A stretch of 64,000 nt of DNA from Paenibacillus rigui (GCF_002234615.1 NZ_NMQW01000002.1:1-64000); one strand, 5' to 3'; positions 43,501 to 52,464 are shown, numbered from the stretch's first letter. Notes: a model not told the origin generated them from the sequence alone. Made by a program: numbers and translations.

Positions 43501-44865
43501 TTATTTACTAACCCAAAACTTAATATTGCCGCCGGTCGTAACGGTCGTATTCGGCATCGGCTCTTGCTTGAATACGGTGTTGTTGGGCGTTTGGTCGTTC
43601 GCCTCGATCACAAATTCATAATGAAGCCCCGAAGCCAGCGCCTGCTTCTCCGCCTGCTCCCGTGTAAGTCCCATCAATGATGGCGCAGGGATCGGCTGTC
43701 CCGCGGCCGGAGGAGTCACGGCAGCCGAATCCGGCTTCGTTTCCTTCGGGGTGACCGTCTGCTGCGGCTGCGTTTGCGTTGTCGGAGGCGTCTGCTCGGC
43801 AAACGTCTGCTCCTCCCCACGGCCAGGCTTGCGATTATCCAGTAAGCCAATCAGTATGGCTCCCGCCAATACGATGACGCCCGCAAAGACGGTTCCGTAA
43901 ATCAGCACCCGTTTGGCAAGGGTGCCGAACGTTCTTTTCTCGGGCTTCACCGCTCCGAGCACCATGGTAGCCGTATCATCTTCTTCCTCTTCTTCGATAC
44001 GCACCGGCTGTGGACGCGGCTTCGAATCGGACCTGGAACGCGAAGGAGGCGCCACCGCCTTCTTCAGCTCCTCGATCCGCTCAAGTTCGATTTCCTTCGT
44101 CAGGCCCGAAGCAGAAGACCGGGATTGAAGGGCGGCTGCATCCGGCTTCGCGGATCCTATGGCTTGGCTGCCCCGAAAGCTCAGCAGCTGCCGAAGCTGG
44201 AACGTAAAATCTTGAAGCGTCAGCAGGCCCGAGGCGGCGCTGTCGTAAATGTGCAAAAGCCCTTCCTTCTGCTGGGCAGGCAATGCAGCTATCGACTCCC
44301 GAAGCAGCAGTATCAAGCTGTTCCAGGAAGCAGGAACGGTCAAGGCACCGGTGATGAGCTGGTACAGCAAGCCGCACAAGCCGGTCACGCCCCGGTGCCG
44401 TTCAGCCCCCGTCTCCCAATAATTCATCACAACGATCTGCTTCTCCTCATTCAGCCACAGATTATCGGCGTGCACCGAAAACTGCGGAATGCCTTCCGCA
44501 GAAGCCTTTTGCATCGTGACCCCAAGCTCGCAAACCAGCCGTACGCTCTCCTCGAAGCCTGCGGTCCGACGGCCGATTTCCTGAATTAACGGATTGCCGT
44601 TGCACGGCTTCAAGATCGCCATCAGACGATTGGATTCCGTGTCGATGCCCAGATCCAAAATATGCATGAAGTTTTCCCCTGTAAACTGGGAAGCTTCTCG
44701 CAGCTGACGGATGTATTGGGCCGCGAACGTTTCATCCGGGCTATCAACTCCGTAAAGAATAATTTGACGCTTTAACGATAAATCTGTCCCCAGATAGATC
44801 ATCCCGCCCGGCAATGGCAATATCGGTTTCTCTGGAACATACCGGTTCCCAATGCTACCTTCCAT
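43501..44865 (-). CDS. Membrane PASTA-domain protein with degenerate Ser/Thr-kinase domain
   Basis: The 454-residue protein has an N-terminal kinase-fold-like region (about 1-230), a linker with acidic and low-complexity stretches, one helix (about 318-342) and one extracellular PASTA domain (about 390-454, APSLMGLTREQAEKQALASG). The catalytic loop expected as HRDxKPxN reads FSVHADN, so the catalytic Asp is replaced, and the DFG position reads MNY. The first-lobe Lys is not visible. It is thus probably a pseudokinase. PrkC/StkP-type kinases use the PASTA domain to bind peptidoglycan; this protein may sense the wall without phosphorylating. ATG 44865, GGGGG upstream. Confidence 0.72.
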   Translation of the reverse strand: MEGSIGNRYVPEKPILPLPGGMIYLGTDLSLKRQIILYGVDSPDETFAAQYIRQLREASQFTGENFMHILDLGIDTESNRLMAILKPCNGNPLIQEIGRRTAGFEESVRLVCELGVTMQKASAEGIPQFSVHADNLWLNEEKQIVVMNYWETGAERHRGVTGLCGLLYQLITGALTVPASWNSLILLLRESIAALPAQQKEGLLHIYDSAASGLLTLQDFTFQLRQLLSFRGSQAIGSAKPDAAALQSRSSASGLTKEIELERIEELKKAVAPPSRSRSDSKPRPQPVRIEEEEEDDTATMVLGAVKPEKRTFGTLAKRVLIYGTVFAGVIVLAGAILIGLLDNRKPGRGEEQTFAEQTPPTTQTQPQQTVTPKETKPDSAAVTPPAAGQPIPAPSLMGLTREQAEKQALASGLHYEFVIEANDQTPNNTVFKQEPMPNTTVTTGGNIKFWVSK

Positions 44866-44980
44866 TAGGTTGACCCCCTTATCTCTGCTCACCGGTAATA
44901 CTATACAAATGAGTCCTTACACATCTTACTTATATAGTTCGTACCATAGTCCTGTTTTCCGCGTCATTTGGCAAAAGTTT

Positions 44981-45706
44981 TCAAGCTTGCTGAGGAAGCT
45001 GCGCCTGGTTCAGCACCGCGTCTACCTTTTGCAGATGCAGCAGCATGAGCTTCTCAGCCAAGGCTTCGTCCTTATTCATAATTGCCTGATAAATATCCGT
45101 ATGCTCCAGAAGCAATCGTTCCGCAGAGGCCAGCTCCCCATAGAACCATAACGCTCGTGACTTGCCCATACTTTCCTGAAGCCGGTGTGTCAAGGATTCC
45201 ATAATTTGAATTAACAGCTTATTATGGCTGGCCGCCGCAATTTGCAGATGAAAGTCAACGTCCGCCTGTTCCCCTTGACGCTCATCGGACAGAACCTCCT
45301 TCATTAAGGCAATTGTCCGTTCCATTGCACTGAGGTCCGCTTCCGTTCGGTTCCTTGCCGCCAAGGCCACGCAGCCGACTTCAATATATTTACGAACCTC
45401 CAACACCTCCTTCAAGGAATCGGCCCCTTCAAAAAGCGGCTGGGCAGCAGAAGGCTGCTCTGTTCCCGGAAGCTCTTTACAGACGAAGGTCCCTCCGCCA
45501 TGCCGGATATCCAGCCATCCCATAGCTTTTAACGCGCTCAATGCTTCGCGGATCGTGGATCGGCCTAATTGAAAGCTGCTGGCGAGCTCCACAACGGAGG
45601 GCAGGCGGTCGCCGGGCTTTAATTCTCCCGATAGTATGCGTTGTCGGATCGCTTCCATCACCAGGTCTGAGCCTTTTTGCGGCTTCACGTTCGTAAATTG
45701 ATTCAT
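44981..45706 (-). CDS. GntR/FadR-family (LldR-like) transcriptional regulator
   Basis: The 241-residue regulator has the winged helix at about 10-75 (LPSVVELASSFQLGRSTIREALSALKAMGWLDIRHGGGTFV) and an FCD ligand-binding helical domain (about 90-230) with the metal-binding Asp/His pattern including DVDFHLQIAAASHNKLL. It resembles LldR/GlcC-type regulators of lactate and glycolate oxidation. It starts at ATG 45706, GGGGG 6 nt upstream, about 230 nt from and divergent to glcD, so the natural target is glcDF. Effector unproven. Confidence 0.85.
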   Translation of the reverse strand: MNQFTNVKPQKGSDLVMEAIRQRILSGELKPGDRLPSVVELASSFQLGRSTIREALSALKAMGWLDIRHGGGTFVCKELPGTEQPSAAQPLFEGADSLKEVLEVRKYIEVGCVALAARNRTEADLSAMERTIALMKEVLSDERQGEQADVDFHLQIAAASHNKLLIQIMESLTHRLQESMGKSRALWFYGELASAERLLLEHTDIYQAIMNKDEALAEKLMLLHLQKVDAVLNQAQLPQQA

Positions 45707-45716
45707 ACAATCCCCC

Positions 45717-45813
45717 AAGGATAAACGGATTCGCCATCTTTGTATGATGGCACGCGTTTGTCAAGGTAGACGAAAGTTGTGAAACTTATCCTTTCATATC
45801 TACCGAAAAAAAG
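45717..45813 (+). repeat. Dispersed intergenic element, copy 2 (fullest copy)
   Basis: Read in order: AAGGATAA (45717), hairpin GCCATC-GATGGC (45733-45751), GGTAGA (45765), TTATCCTT (45786), TCTACC (45799). AAGGATAA/TTATCCTT is a perfect 8-bp pair and GGTAGA/TCTACC crosses it, an H-type pseudoknot layout. It lies between the FadR regulator's ribosome site and the glcDF promoter; the + strand copy is not inside the predicted glcD mRNA. Confidence 0.65.
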
Positions 45814-45815
45814 AA

Positions 45816-45844
45816 TATACACTTATTCAAGCATACGTTATAAT
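45816..45844 (+). promoter_or_regulatory. Probable sigma-A promoter of glcDF
   Basis: TATACA (45816-45821), 17 nt, TATAAT (45839-45844). Transcription would start near 45851, 88 nt before ATG 45939. Confidence 0.5.
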
Positions 45845-45938
45845 GAAAGAAAAGTCATCTGATGACCTGTTCTCTTTTTTAAAAAATTCGATTAGCGAAC
45901 AAATCAAAATGTTACCCTTAGGGAGGCTGCCATTCCAT

Positions 45939-47357
45939 ATGTTGATTGATTCCATTCGCCATCAGCTCCGCTCCATTGTAGGCGAAGCTTATTTCAAAGA
46001 TGATCCCGAAGCGCTCGTATCCTATTCTTACGACGCCACTCCGATGCATCAATCGCTGCCTGACGGGGTCATTTATCCTGCCGATACAGCCCAGGTTGCT
46101 GCCATCCTGCGCATTGCCAACGAGCACCGCATTCCTGTCATCGGCCGCGGCGCCGGTACGAACCTGAGTGCGGGAACCGTCCCTGTAGCCGGAGGCCTCG
46201 TCATGGTGATGAACCGGATGAACCGGTTAATCGAGATCGACCGGGATAATCTTACCGCCACCTTTCAGCCCGGGCTCAACACGAAGCAGTTTCACCAAGC
46301 GGTTGAGCAGCTGGGATATTTTTACCCTCCGGATCCGAGCAGCATGGTCATCTCGACGATGGGCGGCAATATTATGGAATGTGCCGGCGGACTGCGCGGG
46401 CTGAAGTATGGCACGACCAAGGATTATGTCATTGGTCTGGAGGCCGTACTTCCTTCAGGGGAAATCATCCGTACAGGCGGCAAGCTGTACAAAGACGTTG
46501 CCGGCTATGACCTCACGAAGCTGCTCGTCGGCTCGGAAGGAACGCTCGCTATCATTACGGAAGCGACCGTAAAGCTGCTAACCGCTCCTACATACAAGAA
46601 AACAATGCTAGCCATGTATAAGGATATTTATGCCGCTGCCCGTACCGTTTCCAGCATTATCGGCCAGCACCGAATTACGCCGTCGACGCTGGAGTTCATT
46701 GATAATCCGACACTGCGGGTCGTCGAGGACTTTAACAAAATCGGTCTCCCGCTCGACATGGAAGCGATTCTCCTCATCGAGCAGGACGGCTCCGACGAAG
46801 CGACGATTGATGCCGATATTGAGAAAATTAGGCATATATGCTTGGAGGAAGGCGCAGCCGAGGTACAGCTGGCCCGCAGTGCCGAGGAGGCAGAGAAGCT
46901 GATGAAAGCCCGCCGCAGCGCATTATCAACCTTGGCGAGAATCAGCCCGACTACCATTCTGGAGGACGCTACGGTGCCCCGTTCCAAAATCGCCGAAATG
47001 GTTATTGCCATTAACGACATTGCGAAGAAATACAACGTCAATATATGCACCTTCGGTCATGCCGGAGACGGGAACCTCCACCCTACCTGTACGACCGACG
47101 CCCGGAATCCGGAGGAAATTCATCGCGTCGAGCAGGCGTTCGAGGAAATTTTCGAAAAGGCTATCGGCCTCGGGGGAACCATCACCGGGGAGCATGGCGT
47201 AGGCGCTGTCAAAGCCCCTTACCTGGAATGGAAAGTAGGAGCCGCCGGAATCGAGCTGATGAAGGCCATCAAGCATGCGTTCGACCCGAACCAGATTATG
47301 AACCCCGGCAAAATTTTTGCCAAGCCTTCACGGAAAAGAGTGGTGATCCAGCATTGA
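45939..47357 (+). CDS. glcD: Glycolate/lactate oxidase FAD-binding subunit GlcD
   Basis: This 472-residue FAD-linked oxidase of the VAO/PCMH type has a nucleotide-binding domain (about 40-210) with AHRIPVIGRGAGTNLSAGTVP and DPSSMVISTMGGNIMECAGGLRGLKYG. The C-terminal domain (about 215-460) has FGHAGDGNLHPTCT and ITGEHGVGAVKAPYLEW, with the active-site His/Glu. It oxidises glycolate or D-lactate and passes electrons via GlcF. The start is ATG 45939; GGGAGG is 12 nt upstream, longer than usual. The stop overlaps the glcF start by four bases. Confidence 0.9.
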   Translation: MLIDSIRHQLRSIVGEAYFKDDPEALVSYSYDATPMHQSLPDGVIYPADTAQVAAILRIANEHRIPVIGRGAGTNLSAGTVPVAGGLVMVMNRMNRLIEIDRDNLTATFQPGLNTKQFHQAVEQLGYFYPPDPSSMVISTMGGNIMECAGGLRGLKYGTTKDYVIGLEAVLPSGEIIRTGGKLYKDVAGYDLTKLLVGSEGTLAIITEATVKLLTAPTYKKTMLAMYKDIYAAARTVSSIIGQHRITPSTLEFIDNPTLRVVEDFNKIGLPLDMEAILLIEQDGSDEATIDADIEKIRHICLEEGAAEVQLARSAEEAEKLMKARRSALSTLARISPTTILEDATVPRSKIAEMVIAINDIAKKYNVNICTFGHAGDGNLHPTCTTDARNPEEIHRVEQAFEEIFEKAIGLGGTITGEHGVGAVKAPYLEWKVGAAGIELMKAIKHAFDPNQIMNPGKIFAKPSRKRVVIQH

Positions 47358-48769
47358 GTACGTCTGTTCAAACCAAATCAGCAACGATGACACCTGCCAA
47401 GCTATCCGCACCAACCAATGCCATTATGGAACAAATGAAGCTGAAAATAAATTATGACGAGCTTACCAACTGTATGCGCTGCGGGTTTTGCCAACCCGCC
47501 TGTCCGACCTTTCAGGAAACCGGCTATGAGGCTGCTTCCCCCCGTGGACGGATCGCCCTGATGAAAGCGGTGACTGATGGATTGATGGAACCGGACGCCT
47601 CCTTCCGGCAGCAGATGGACCTGTGCCTAGGCTGCCGCGCCTGTGAGCCCGTTTGTCCGGCCGATGTGAAATACGGACAGCTGCTGGAGCAAACGCGGGC
47701 AGTGCTGGAAGAAGAGCCGGAGCATCACCGCTGGTGGGTTCGAATCGCCCGGCGCGTCACGTTCACGCATTTGTTTCCGTATCCGAAGCGGATGCGGCTG
47801 ATGGGCAGCGCCCTGAAGCTGTACCAGCGGTCAGGTCTTCGGGGCTTGGCTCAAGCCTCGGTCATGAAAATGTTTCCTGAGCATCTCCGCCAGATGGAGT
47901 CGATCCTTCCCCCCGCAGCCTCCAAAGGGGTTGTGGAGCAGCTCGGCACCTTTTACCCGGCCAAAGGCGAACCGATTGCAACCGTCGGCATGTTTCGCGG
48001 CTGTGTCATGGATATTCTTTTTACCGAAACGAATATCCGTACGGTGAAGCTGTTGGCTGAAGCCGGCTTTAACGTCGTCATTCCGGAAGCCCAGCAGTGC
48101 TGCGGCGCACTTCATGCCCACAGCGGCGAGCTGGAGCAGGCCAAGCAGCTGGCCAAGCAAAACATTAAGGCGTTTCAGGATGCGCAGGTCGATTATATTA
48201 TTAGCAATGCCGGCGGCTGCGGCGCGCTTCTGGTCGAATATGACCACCTGCTGCATGACGATGCGGAATCGGCCGGCGCTGCCGGATGGTTTGCCTCCCG
48301 AGTCAAGGACGTTGCCCAGATGATTATGGAAAAAGGACGCATCTCCGCGGTCATTCCCTGGGCCTCCACAACCGGGCAGGCAGCAGCAAGCAGCGATGCA
48401 GGCAGGAGCAAAACGAAAGTCACTTACCAGGATTCCTGCCATCTGCGCAATGTGATGAAAGCCGGTAACGCACCGCGTGACTTGTTGAAGCGTACAGGAG
48501 ATATTACTTTTGTTGAGCTGCCGGAAGGAGACCGCTGCTGCGGCTCAGCCGGTATTTATAACATCGTCCAGCCGGACATGTCGATGCAGCTTCTCGATCA
48601 CAAGATGGAGCATGTGAAGCAAACCGAGGCCCATGTGCTGCTGACAAGCAACCCCGGCTGTCTACTGCAGATGAAGCTTGGAGCCGAACGTGAGCAGTTG
48701 TCTGACCGGCTGAAAGTTATGCATGTGGTCGATTTCCTGCATGAGCGCTTGGAAAAGCAGCGGCAATAA
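47354..48769 (+). CDS. glcF: Glycolate oxidase iron-sulfur subunit GlcF
   Basis: The 471-residue subunit has two 4Fe-4S motifs, CMRCGFCQPACP (about 36-47) and CLGCRACEPVCP (about 90-101), and the two CCG domains: CCGALHAHSGELEQA near 250 and DRCCGSAGIY near 395. It carries electrons from GlcD to the membrane quinone pool. The start is TTG 47354, overlapping the glcD stop in TTGA, with GGTGAT upstream; ATG at 47387 is an alternative. A longer frame back to 47045 lies inside glcD and is not used. Confidence 0.9.
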   Translation: MSTSVQTKSATMTPAKLSAPTNAIMEQMKLKINYDELTNCMRCGFCQPACPTFQETGYEAASPRGRIALMKAVTDGLMEPDASFRQQMDLCLGCRACEPVCPADVKYGQLLEQTRAVLEEEPEHHRWWVRIARRVTFTHLFPYPKRMRLMGSALKLYQRSGLRGLAQASVMKMFPEHLRQMESILPPAASKGVVEQLGTFYPAKGEPIATVGMFRGCVMDILFTETNIRTVKLLAEAGFNVVIPEAQQCCGALHAHSGELEQAKQLAKQNIKAFQDAQVDYIISNAGGCGALLVEYDHLLHDDAESAGAAGWFASRVKDVAQMIMEKGRISAVIPWASTTGQAAASSDAGRSKTKVTYQDSCHLRNVMKAGNAPRDLLKRTGDITFVELPEGDRCCGSAGIYNIVQPDMSMQLLDHKMEHVKQTEAHVLLTSNPGCLLQMKLGAEREQLSDRLKVMHVVDFLHERLEKQRQ

Positions 48770-48912
48770 GCGTTCCGGGGCTTCACCCGCGGCAGCAAAT
48801 GGTTGCCGCAACGCAGCATGCACCGGACTCCCGCTCACCGCTCTGGGCGTATGACCTCCCTGCGGCCATGCGGAGCTGCAATGTACGCGCGGCATTCGTG
48901 AACCCATAGAAC

Positions 48913-48960
48913 AGAGGCTGTCCCCTTAACAGAATCGTAAAGGGATAGCCTCTTTCTTTT
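48913..48960 (+). terminator. Terminator of glcDF, possibly bidirectional
   Basis: AGAGGCTGTCCC and GGGATAGCCTCT with one mismatch form a 12-bp stem, followed on the plus strand by TTTCTTTTC. It lies between convergent glcF and yesN genes. Confidence 0.65.
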
Positions 48961-48971
48961 CTTCCAAGCCA

Positions 48972-50591
48972 TTACGTAGCGCACACACGACTGCGGTAAT
49001 CCTGAGGCGACACGCCGACATATTTTTTGAACGCTTTGCTGAAGTAATTGCTGTCATGGTAGCCAACCTTTTCGCAAACCAGTTGAATTTTGAGCTCGGT
49101 ATCCGCCAGCAGCTCCTTCGCCCGCTCCATCCTTACCTTCAGGATGTACTCGTACAGGCCGCAGCCGTATTTTTGCTTGAACAGCCGGATCAGATGCTCT
49201 TTACTGAGATAATATTTGTCCGTAAAAAAAGCGATCGACAAGTCTTCGTAATAATTCGTATCGATATACGCTTTAATTTGCTCGACATTGACTTTGTCCT
49301 TCGGCTTCCGATGAAGCCTGTATTCGCGAAATAAAGCCACGAGCCACGCTGAAGCCTGCTCGACAAAGGCTTCATACTCCTTCACAGGGTAGGCAAACAA
49401 CCGGTTGTACTCATGCCAGACCTCACCGAAATCGATTCCCGGGTTCGGATGCTCCGATACGATCTGCTCGACCATCAGCCGAAGCTCCGATTCGGTCTTC
49501 AACAAATCGTCGATGGTGAACAAGCCTGACGTTCGCAGCCCGCTGAACATGTCCCGAATGACATGCTCGGCATACACCTCACTGCCGGTTTCCAGCGCAT
49601 GCACCAGCAAATCCTTCTTATTCCATAACGAGGGACGTTCTGTCCGGGCCTCCGGCAGCGGCTCTCGAATATAGACAGGCTCCGGGTGAAGCAGATCGGA
49701 CTGCAGGAGCAACGACTTCGCTTGGGTGTACGCCCCGTCAAGCTCCTTAAGTGAGGCTGGCTCCGGCCCCATCGCTGCCATCGCCTTCACACCGAAGGTG
49801 TCACTCATCTGCTGAAGCACCTGCTTCAATTCCCACTGTGTACGCTGCAGCTCCAGACGATGGGATGTCGTCACGACGGTGACCATCTCCTGGTCATCCC
49901 GTCCGCTTTTGAAGGTGAACGCCTTGCCCAGGCTTTCCAGCAGCTCATTCATCGCATTGGTCAGCGCATAATAGCAGGCGTGCAGGTCACCCGCGAATTT
50001 GGTGCGGCATACGTCAGACATATTCAGCACGACCATCACGATGGTGTAATAAAAATGTGTACCGGATGTTGGAAGAATGAGCCCTTCCAGCTCCTTCATT
50101 TGATGAAACCGGCCGTTCTGTTCGATGATGGAGGTGAAAATTTTCTCCTTCAGCAGCGGCGAAGAAATGTTCTGAAAGATCATTTCCTCGCGCTCCCGAT
50201 TTTGCTGCTCCCGTTCCTGCCCGAGCTGCTCCGCCACCTTCTGCAGCGCTTGATTCAGCTCCTGCTTCTTGATCGGCTTCAGCAAATAATCCAACGCGCC
50301 TGCCTGGATCGCGCTGCGTGTATATTGAAAATCATCGTAGCCGCTGATGACGATATATTTCGCCTCGCGCACGAGCTGTCTGGCACGCTCCAAAAATTCC
50401 ACGCCGCCAAGCAGCGGCATTCGCATATCCACAAACACAAGCTCCGGCCGGTGCTCGGCCAACAGCTCCAGGCCCATTTGCCCGTTCCACGCCTCCAAAA
50501 TCGTACTAAAGCCATAGGTTTCCCAGGCTCCAAGGGCGCGTATCGCCCGTCTTGCCGGATCCTCGTCATCAATAATCAGTACTTTGTACAT
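48972..50591 (-). CDS. yesN: YesN-type response regulator with AraC DNA-binding domain
   Basis: The 539-residue regulator has REC at about 1-120 with acidic DDED (10-12), phosphoacceptor Asp in LVFVDMRMPLLGG (about 55) and Lys in LLKPIKK (about 105). A long linker has a coiled coil. The C-terminal AraC-type HTH pair (about 430-535) includes YLSKEHLIRLFKQKYG and KVGYHDSNYFSKAFKKYVGVSPQDYR. It is the partner of YesM and presumably activates the xyloside operon. It overlaps yesM by 23 bp. AGGAGG precedes ATG 50591. Confidence 0.9.
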   Translation of the reverse strand: MYKVLIIDDEDPARRAIRALGAWETYGFSTILEAWNGQMGLELLAEHRPELVFVDMRMPLLGGVEFLERARQLVREAKYIVISGYDDFQYTRSAIQAGALDYLLKPIKKQELNQALQKVAEQLGQEREQQNREREEMIFQNISSPLLKEKIFTSIIEQNGRFHQMKELEGLILPTSGTHFYYTIVMVVLNMSDVCRTKFAGDLHACYYALTNAMNELLESLGKAFTFKSGRDDQEMVTVVTTSHRLELQRTQWELKQVLQQMSDTFGVKAMAAMGPEPASLKELDGAYTQAKSLLLQSDLLHPEPVYIREPLPEARTERPSLWNKKDLLVHALETGSEVYAEHVIRDMFSGLRTSGLFTIDDLLKTESELRLMVEQIVSEHPNPGIDFGEVWHEYNRLFAYPVKEYEAFVEQASAWLVALFREYRLHRKPKDKVNVEQIKAYIDTNYYEDLSIAFFTDKYYLSKEHLIRLFKQKYGCGLYEYILKVRMERAKELLADTELKIQLVCEKVGYHDSNYFSKAFKKYVGVSPQDYRSRVCAT

Positions 50592-52374
50592 ATTGTCGTA
50601 CCTCCTTTCTTACAGGCAGGTCCATGCGGATCTCCGCTCCATGCCCCGGTTCACTTGCAATCGTAAGCTCAGCCGCTTCACCGAACAGCAGCTTGATGCG
50701 GGAATATAAGTTCTTCAAGCCGATTTCATCCTGGTAATCAAGGTAATGATCGTTAAAGCTGTTTCGTACGTAGGCCAGCCTCTCCGGAAGAAACCCCGGT
50801 CCGTCGTCCTTCACCTGCAGACGGAGCCCTTCCTGCGATACGGCAGCCGTAATCTCGATATGGATCGCTTGGCTCATTTGCTCCAGCGCATGCTCGATTG
50901 CGTTCTCCAGCAAAATTTGGAGCGACATCTTCGGAATCATGCAGTCCAGCGCTTGATCGGCAATTTGTGTTTCGACATGAAGCCGGGTGCCGAAACGAGC
51001 GTGCTGGAGAATCAAATAATGGCGAATGTGCTCAACCTCGTCCGACAGCCGCACGGTTTCCCCATCCTTGATGCAGTAGCGCAGCGATGACGCAAGCGCA
51101 TCCACCATCAAATGGATCGAATCCATTTCATATATAATCGCCTCGGTTGATATCGCCTGAAGCGAATTGTACAGAAAGTGCGGGTTGATTTGCGCCTCCA
51201 GCGCACGCAGCCGGGCATTCCGCTCACTGATTTTGATTTCATAGCGCTCTGCAATCAGCTCATTGATATTCACTACCATCTGATTGAATTTTTTGGATAG
51301 CTGAGCAATTTCATCCGTCCCTTTAAACTCGTAATCCAGAGTAAAATTCCCTTCGCCAAGCTGCTCGATCCGGCGGGAAAAGGTTTTCAGCCTGCTGGTA
51401 ATCGCATTCGATAAAACCACAATTACGATAATAAAAAAGACGAGCAGACCGCCGCCCACCACAAGGTTCAACGTCCTCGCATTGGATGCAGCCTGATTCA
51501 GCACCGCAACCGGTGTCAGCTTGACCAGCTTCCAGTGGTAAACCTGCGAAATATGATCTATCAACACAAAGTTAGTGTTATCGGAGCTCCAGTTGGAATA
51601 CTCCGCTTCTCCCTCTCTATCCTTGATGTAAGGAAGGAAATCATAATGCCCTTCGGTTCTATCCATCCCTTGCTTATAGATCAATTGATTCGACTCGTCA
51701 AAAATACCGATAAACTCCTCCGGGTTATCGGCAGCGTCGAGCAAAATTTTATTAAACTCCCGGTCGTTCAATGTAATCGAAATCGCGGCCAGCGGCGCTT
51801 TATTCGTAATGTTGATGAGTACCCTATGAAAGGTTAACCATTCCGACGAGGAAGCCGCTGTGCCTTGCGCGCCAGGCTCAATGCTGCGAAATTTCGGTCC
51901 CCGTATGGCCTCGCGATACCAGGCGGACTGCTCCGTCTCGTTATCCAGACGCTGGGTCAGATTGACCGTCTTGCGGGAAATCGTATAGCCCTGCTTCGTG
52001 AGAGGCGTATATACGGAAATTTTCTCAATATCGTCCCGGGAGTAAAACATATTTTTTATCTGATTCTGAATATACACCTGGTCCAAATAATCTCCCGACA
52101 GTAAGGAGTCCATAAATTCCGTGTCGTTTCTCGGAGACAAGCTTAAATCGTCAATTTGACCGATATACCGGTCCAAATTTTGATTGACCAGCTTGATCAG
52201 CTTCTGATTGTTCACTAAATAATTTTGCCCGTTGATCAGCACCGTCTGCCTGTACGATAAGTAAGTCAGCAGGATCACAATGAGGACCACGATCGTCGAA
52301 AAAGTAAAGATGAGCTTGTTGCGCAGCCGCCCCGTCACAAATCTTGATGCCCTTTCCGCCCATTTTGTACCCAT
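50569..52374 (-). CDS. yesM: YesM-type sensor histidine kinase
   Basis: This 601-residue kinase has two membrane helices (about 20-43 and 285-308), an extracellular sensing domain between, HAMP (about 308-362), His_kinase domain with HFLYNSLQAIS (about 395) and HATPase_c (about 480-595, LQILLENAIEHALEQ and GPGFLPERLA). The histidine lies in the NPHFLYNS motif of the LytS/YesM family. The start is ATG 52374, with GGAGG 5 nt upstream. It follows the GH31 gene by 90 nt, separated by a hairpin, so its expression may be lower than that of the sugar genes. Confidence 0.9.
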   Translation of the reverse strand: MGTKWAERASRFVTGRLRNKLIFTFSTIVVLIVILLTYLSYRQTVLINGQNYLVNNQKLIKLVNQNLDRYIGQIDDLSLSPRNDTEFMDSLLSGDYLDQVYIQNQIKNMFYSRDDIEKISVYTPLTKQGYTISRKTVNLTQRLDNETEQSAWYREAIRGPKFRSIEPGAQGTAASSSEWLTFHRVLINITNKAPLAAISITLNDREFNKILLDAADNPEEFIGIFDESNQLIYKQGMDRTEGHYDFLPYIKDREGEAEYSNWSSDNTNFVLIDHISQVYHWKLVKLTPVAVLNQAASNARTLNLVVGGGLLVFFIIVIVVLSNAITSRLKTFSRRIEQLGEGNFTLDYEFKGTDEIAQLSKKFNQMVVNINELIAERYEIKISERNARLRALEAQINPHFLYNSLQAISTEAIIYEMDSIHLMVDALASSLRYCIKDGETVRLSDEVEHIRHYLILQHARFGTRLHVETQIADQALDCMIPKMSLQILLENAIEHALEQMSQAIHIEITAAVSQEGLRLQVKDDGPGFLPERLAYVRNSFNDHYLDYQDEIGLKNLYSRIKLLFGEAAELTIASEPGHGAEIRMDLPVRKEVRQYVQSTDY

Positions 52375-52415
52375 AACCGCCTCCAACTGGTAATCCCTCA
52401 ATAAAATGTATGAAA

Positions 52416-52450
52416 TCCCCCTTGGTTCCTTCAATCGAAGGCAAGGGGGA
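52416..52450 (-). promoter_or_regulatory. Intercistronic hairpin between the GH31 gene and yesM
   Basis: TCCCCCTTG and CAAGGGGGA are perfect 9-bp arms; an inner CTTC/GAAG stem extends it. In the minus direction the tail is AT-rich but has only TTT, so partial termination or RNA processing is likelier than full stop. Confidence 0.5.
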
Positions 52451-52464
52451 ACGCTTAAAATCAA

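Noticed and set aside
45843-45938. Earlier GlcD start at 45843
   Set aside because: The extra 32 residues would overlap the promoter-proximal leader and lack a ribosome site; ATG 45939 is preceded by GGGAGG.
47045-47353. N-terminal extension of glcF
   Set aside because: It is out of frame inside the conserved end of glcD; TTG 47354 with a ribosome site and the overlap with the glcD stop explain the gene.
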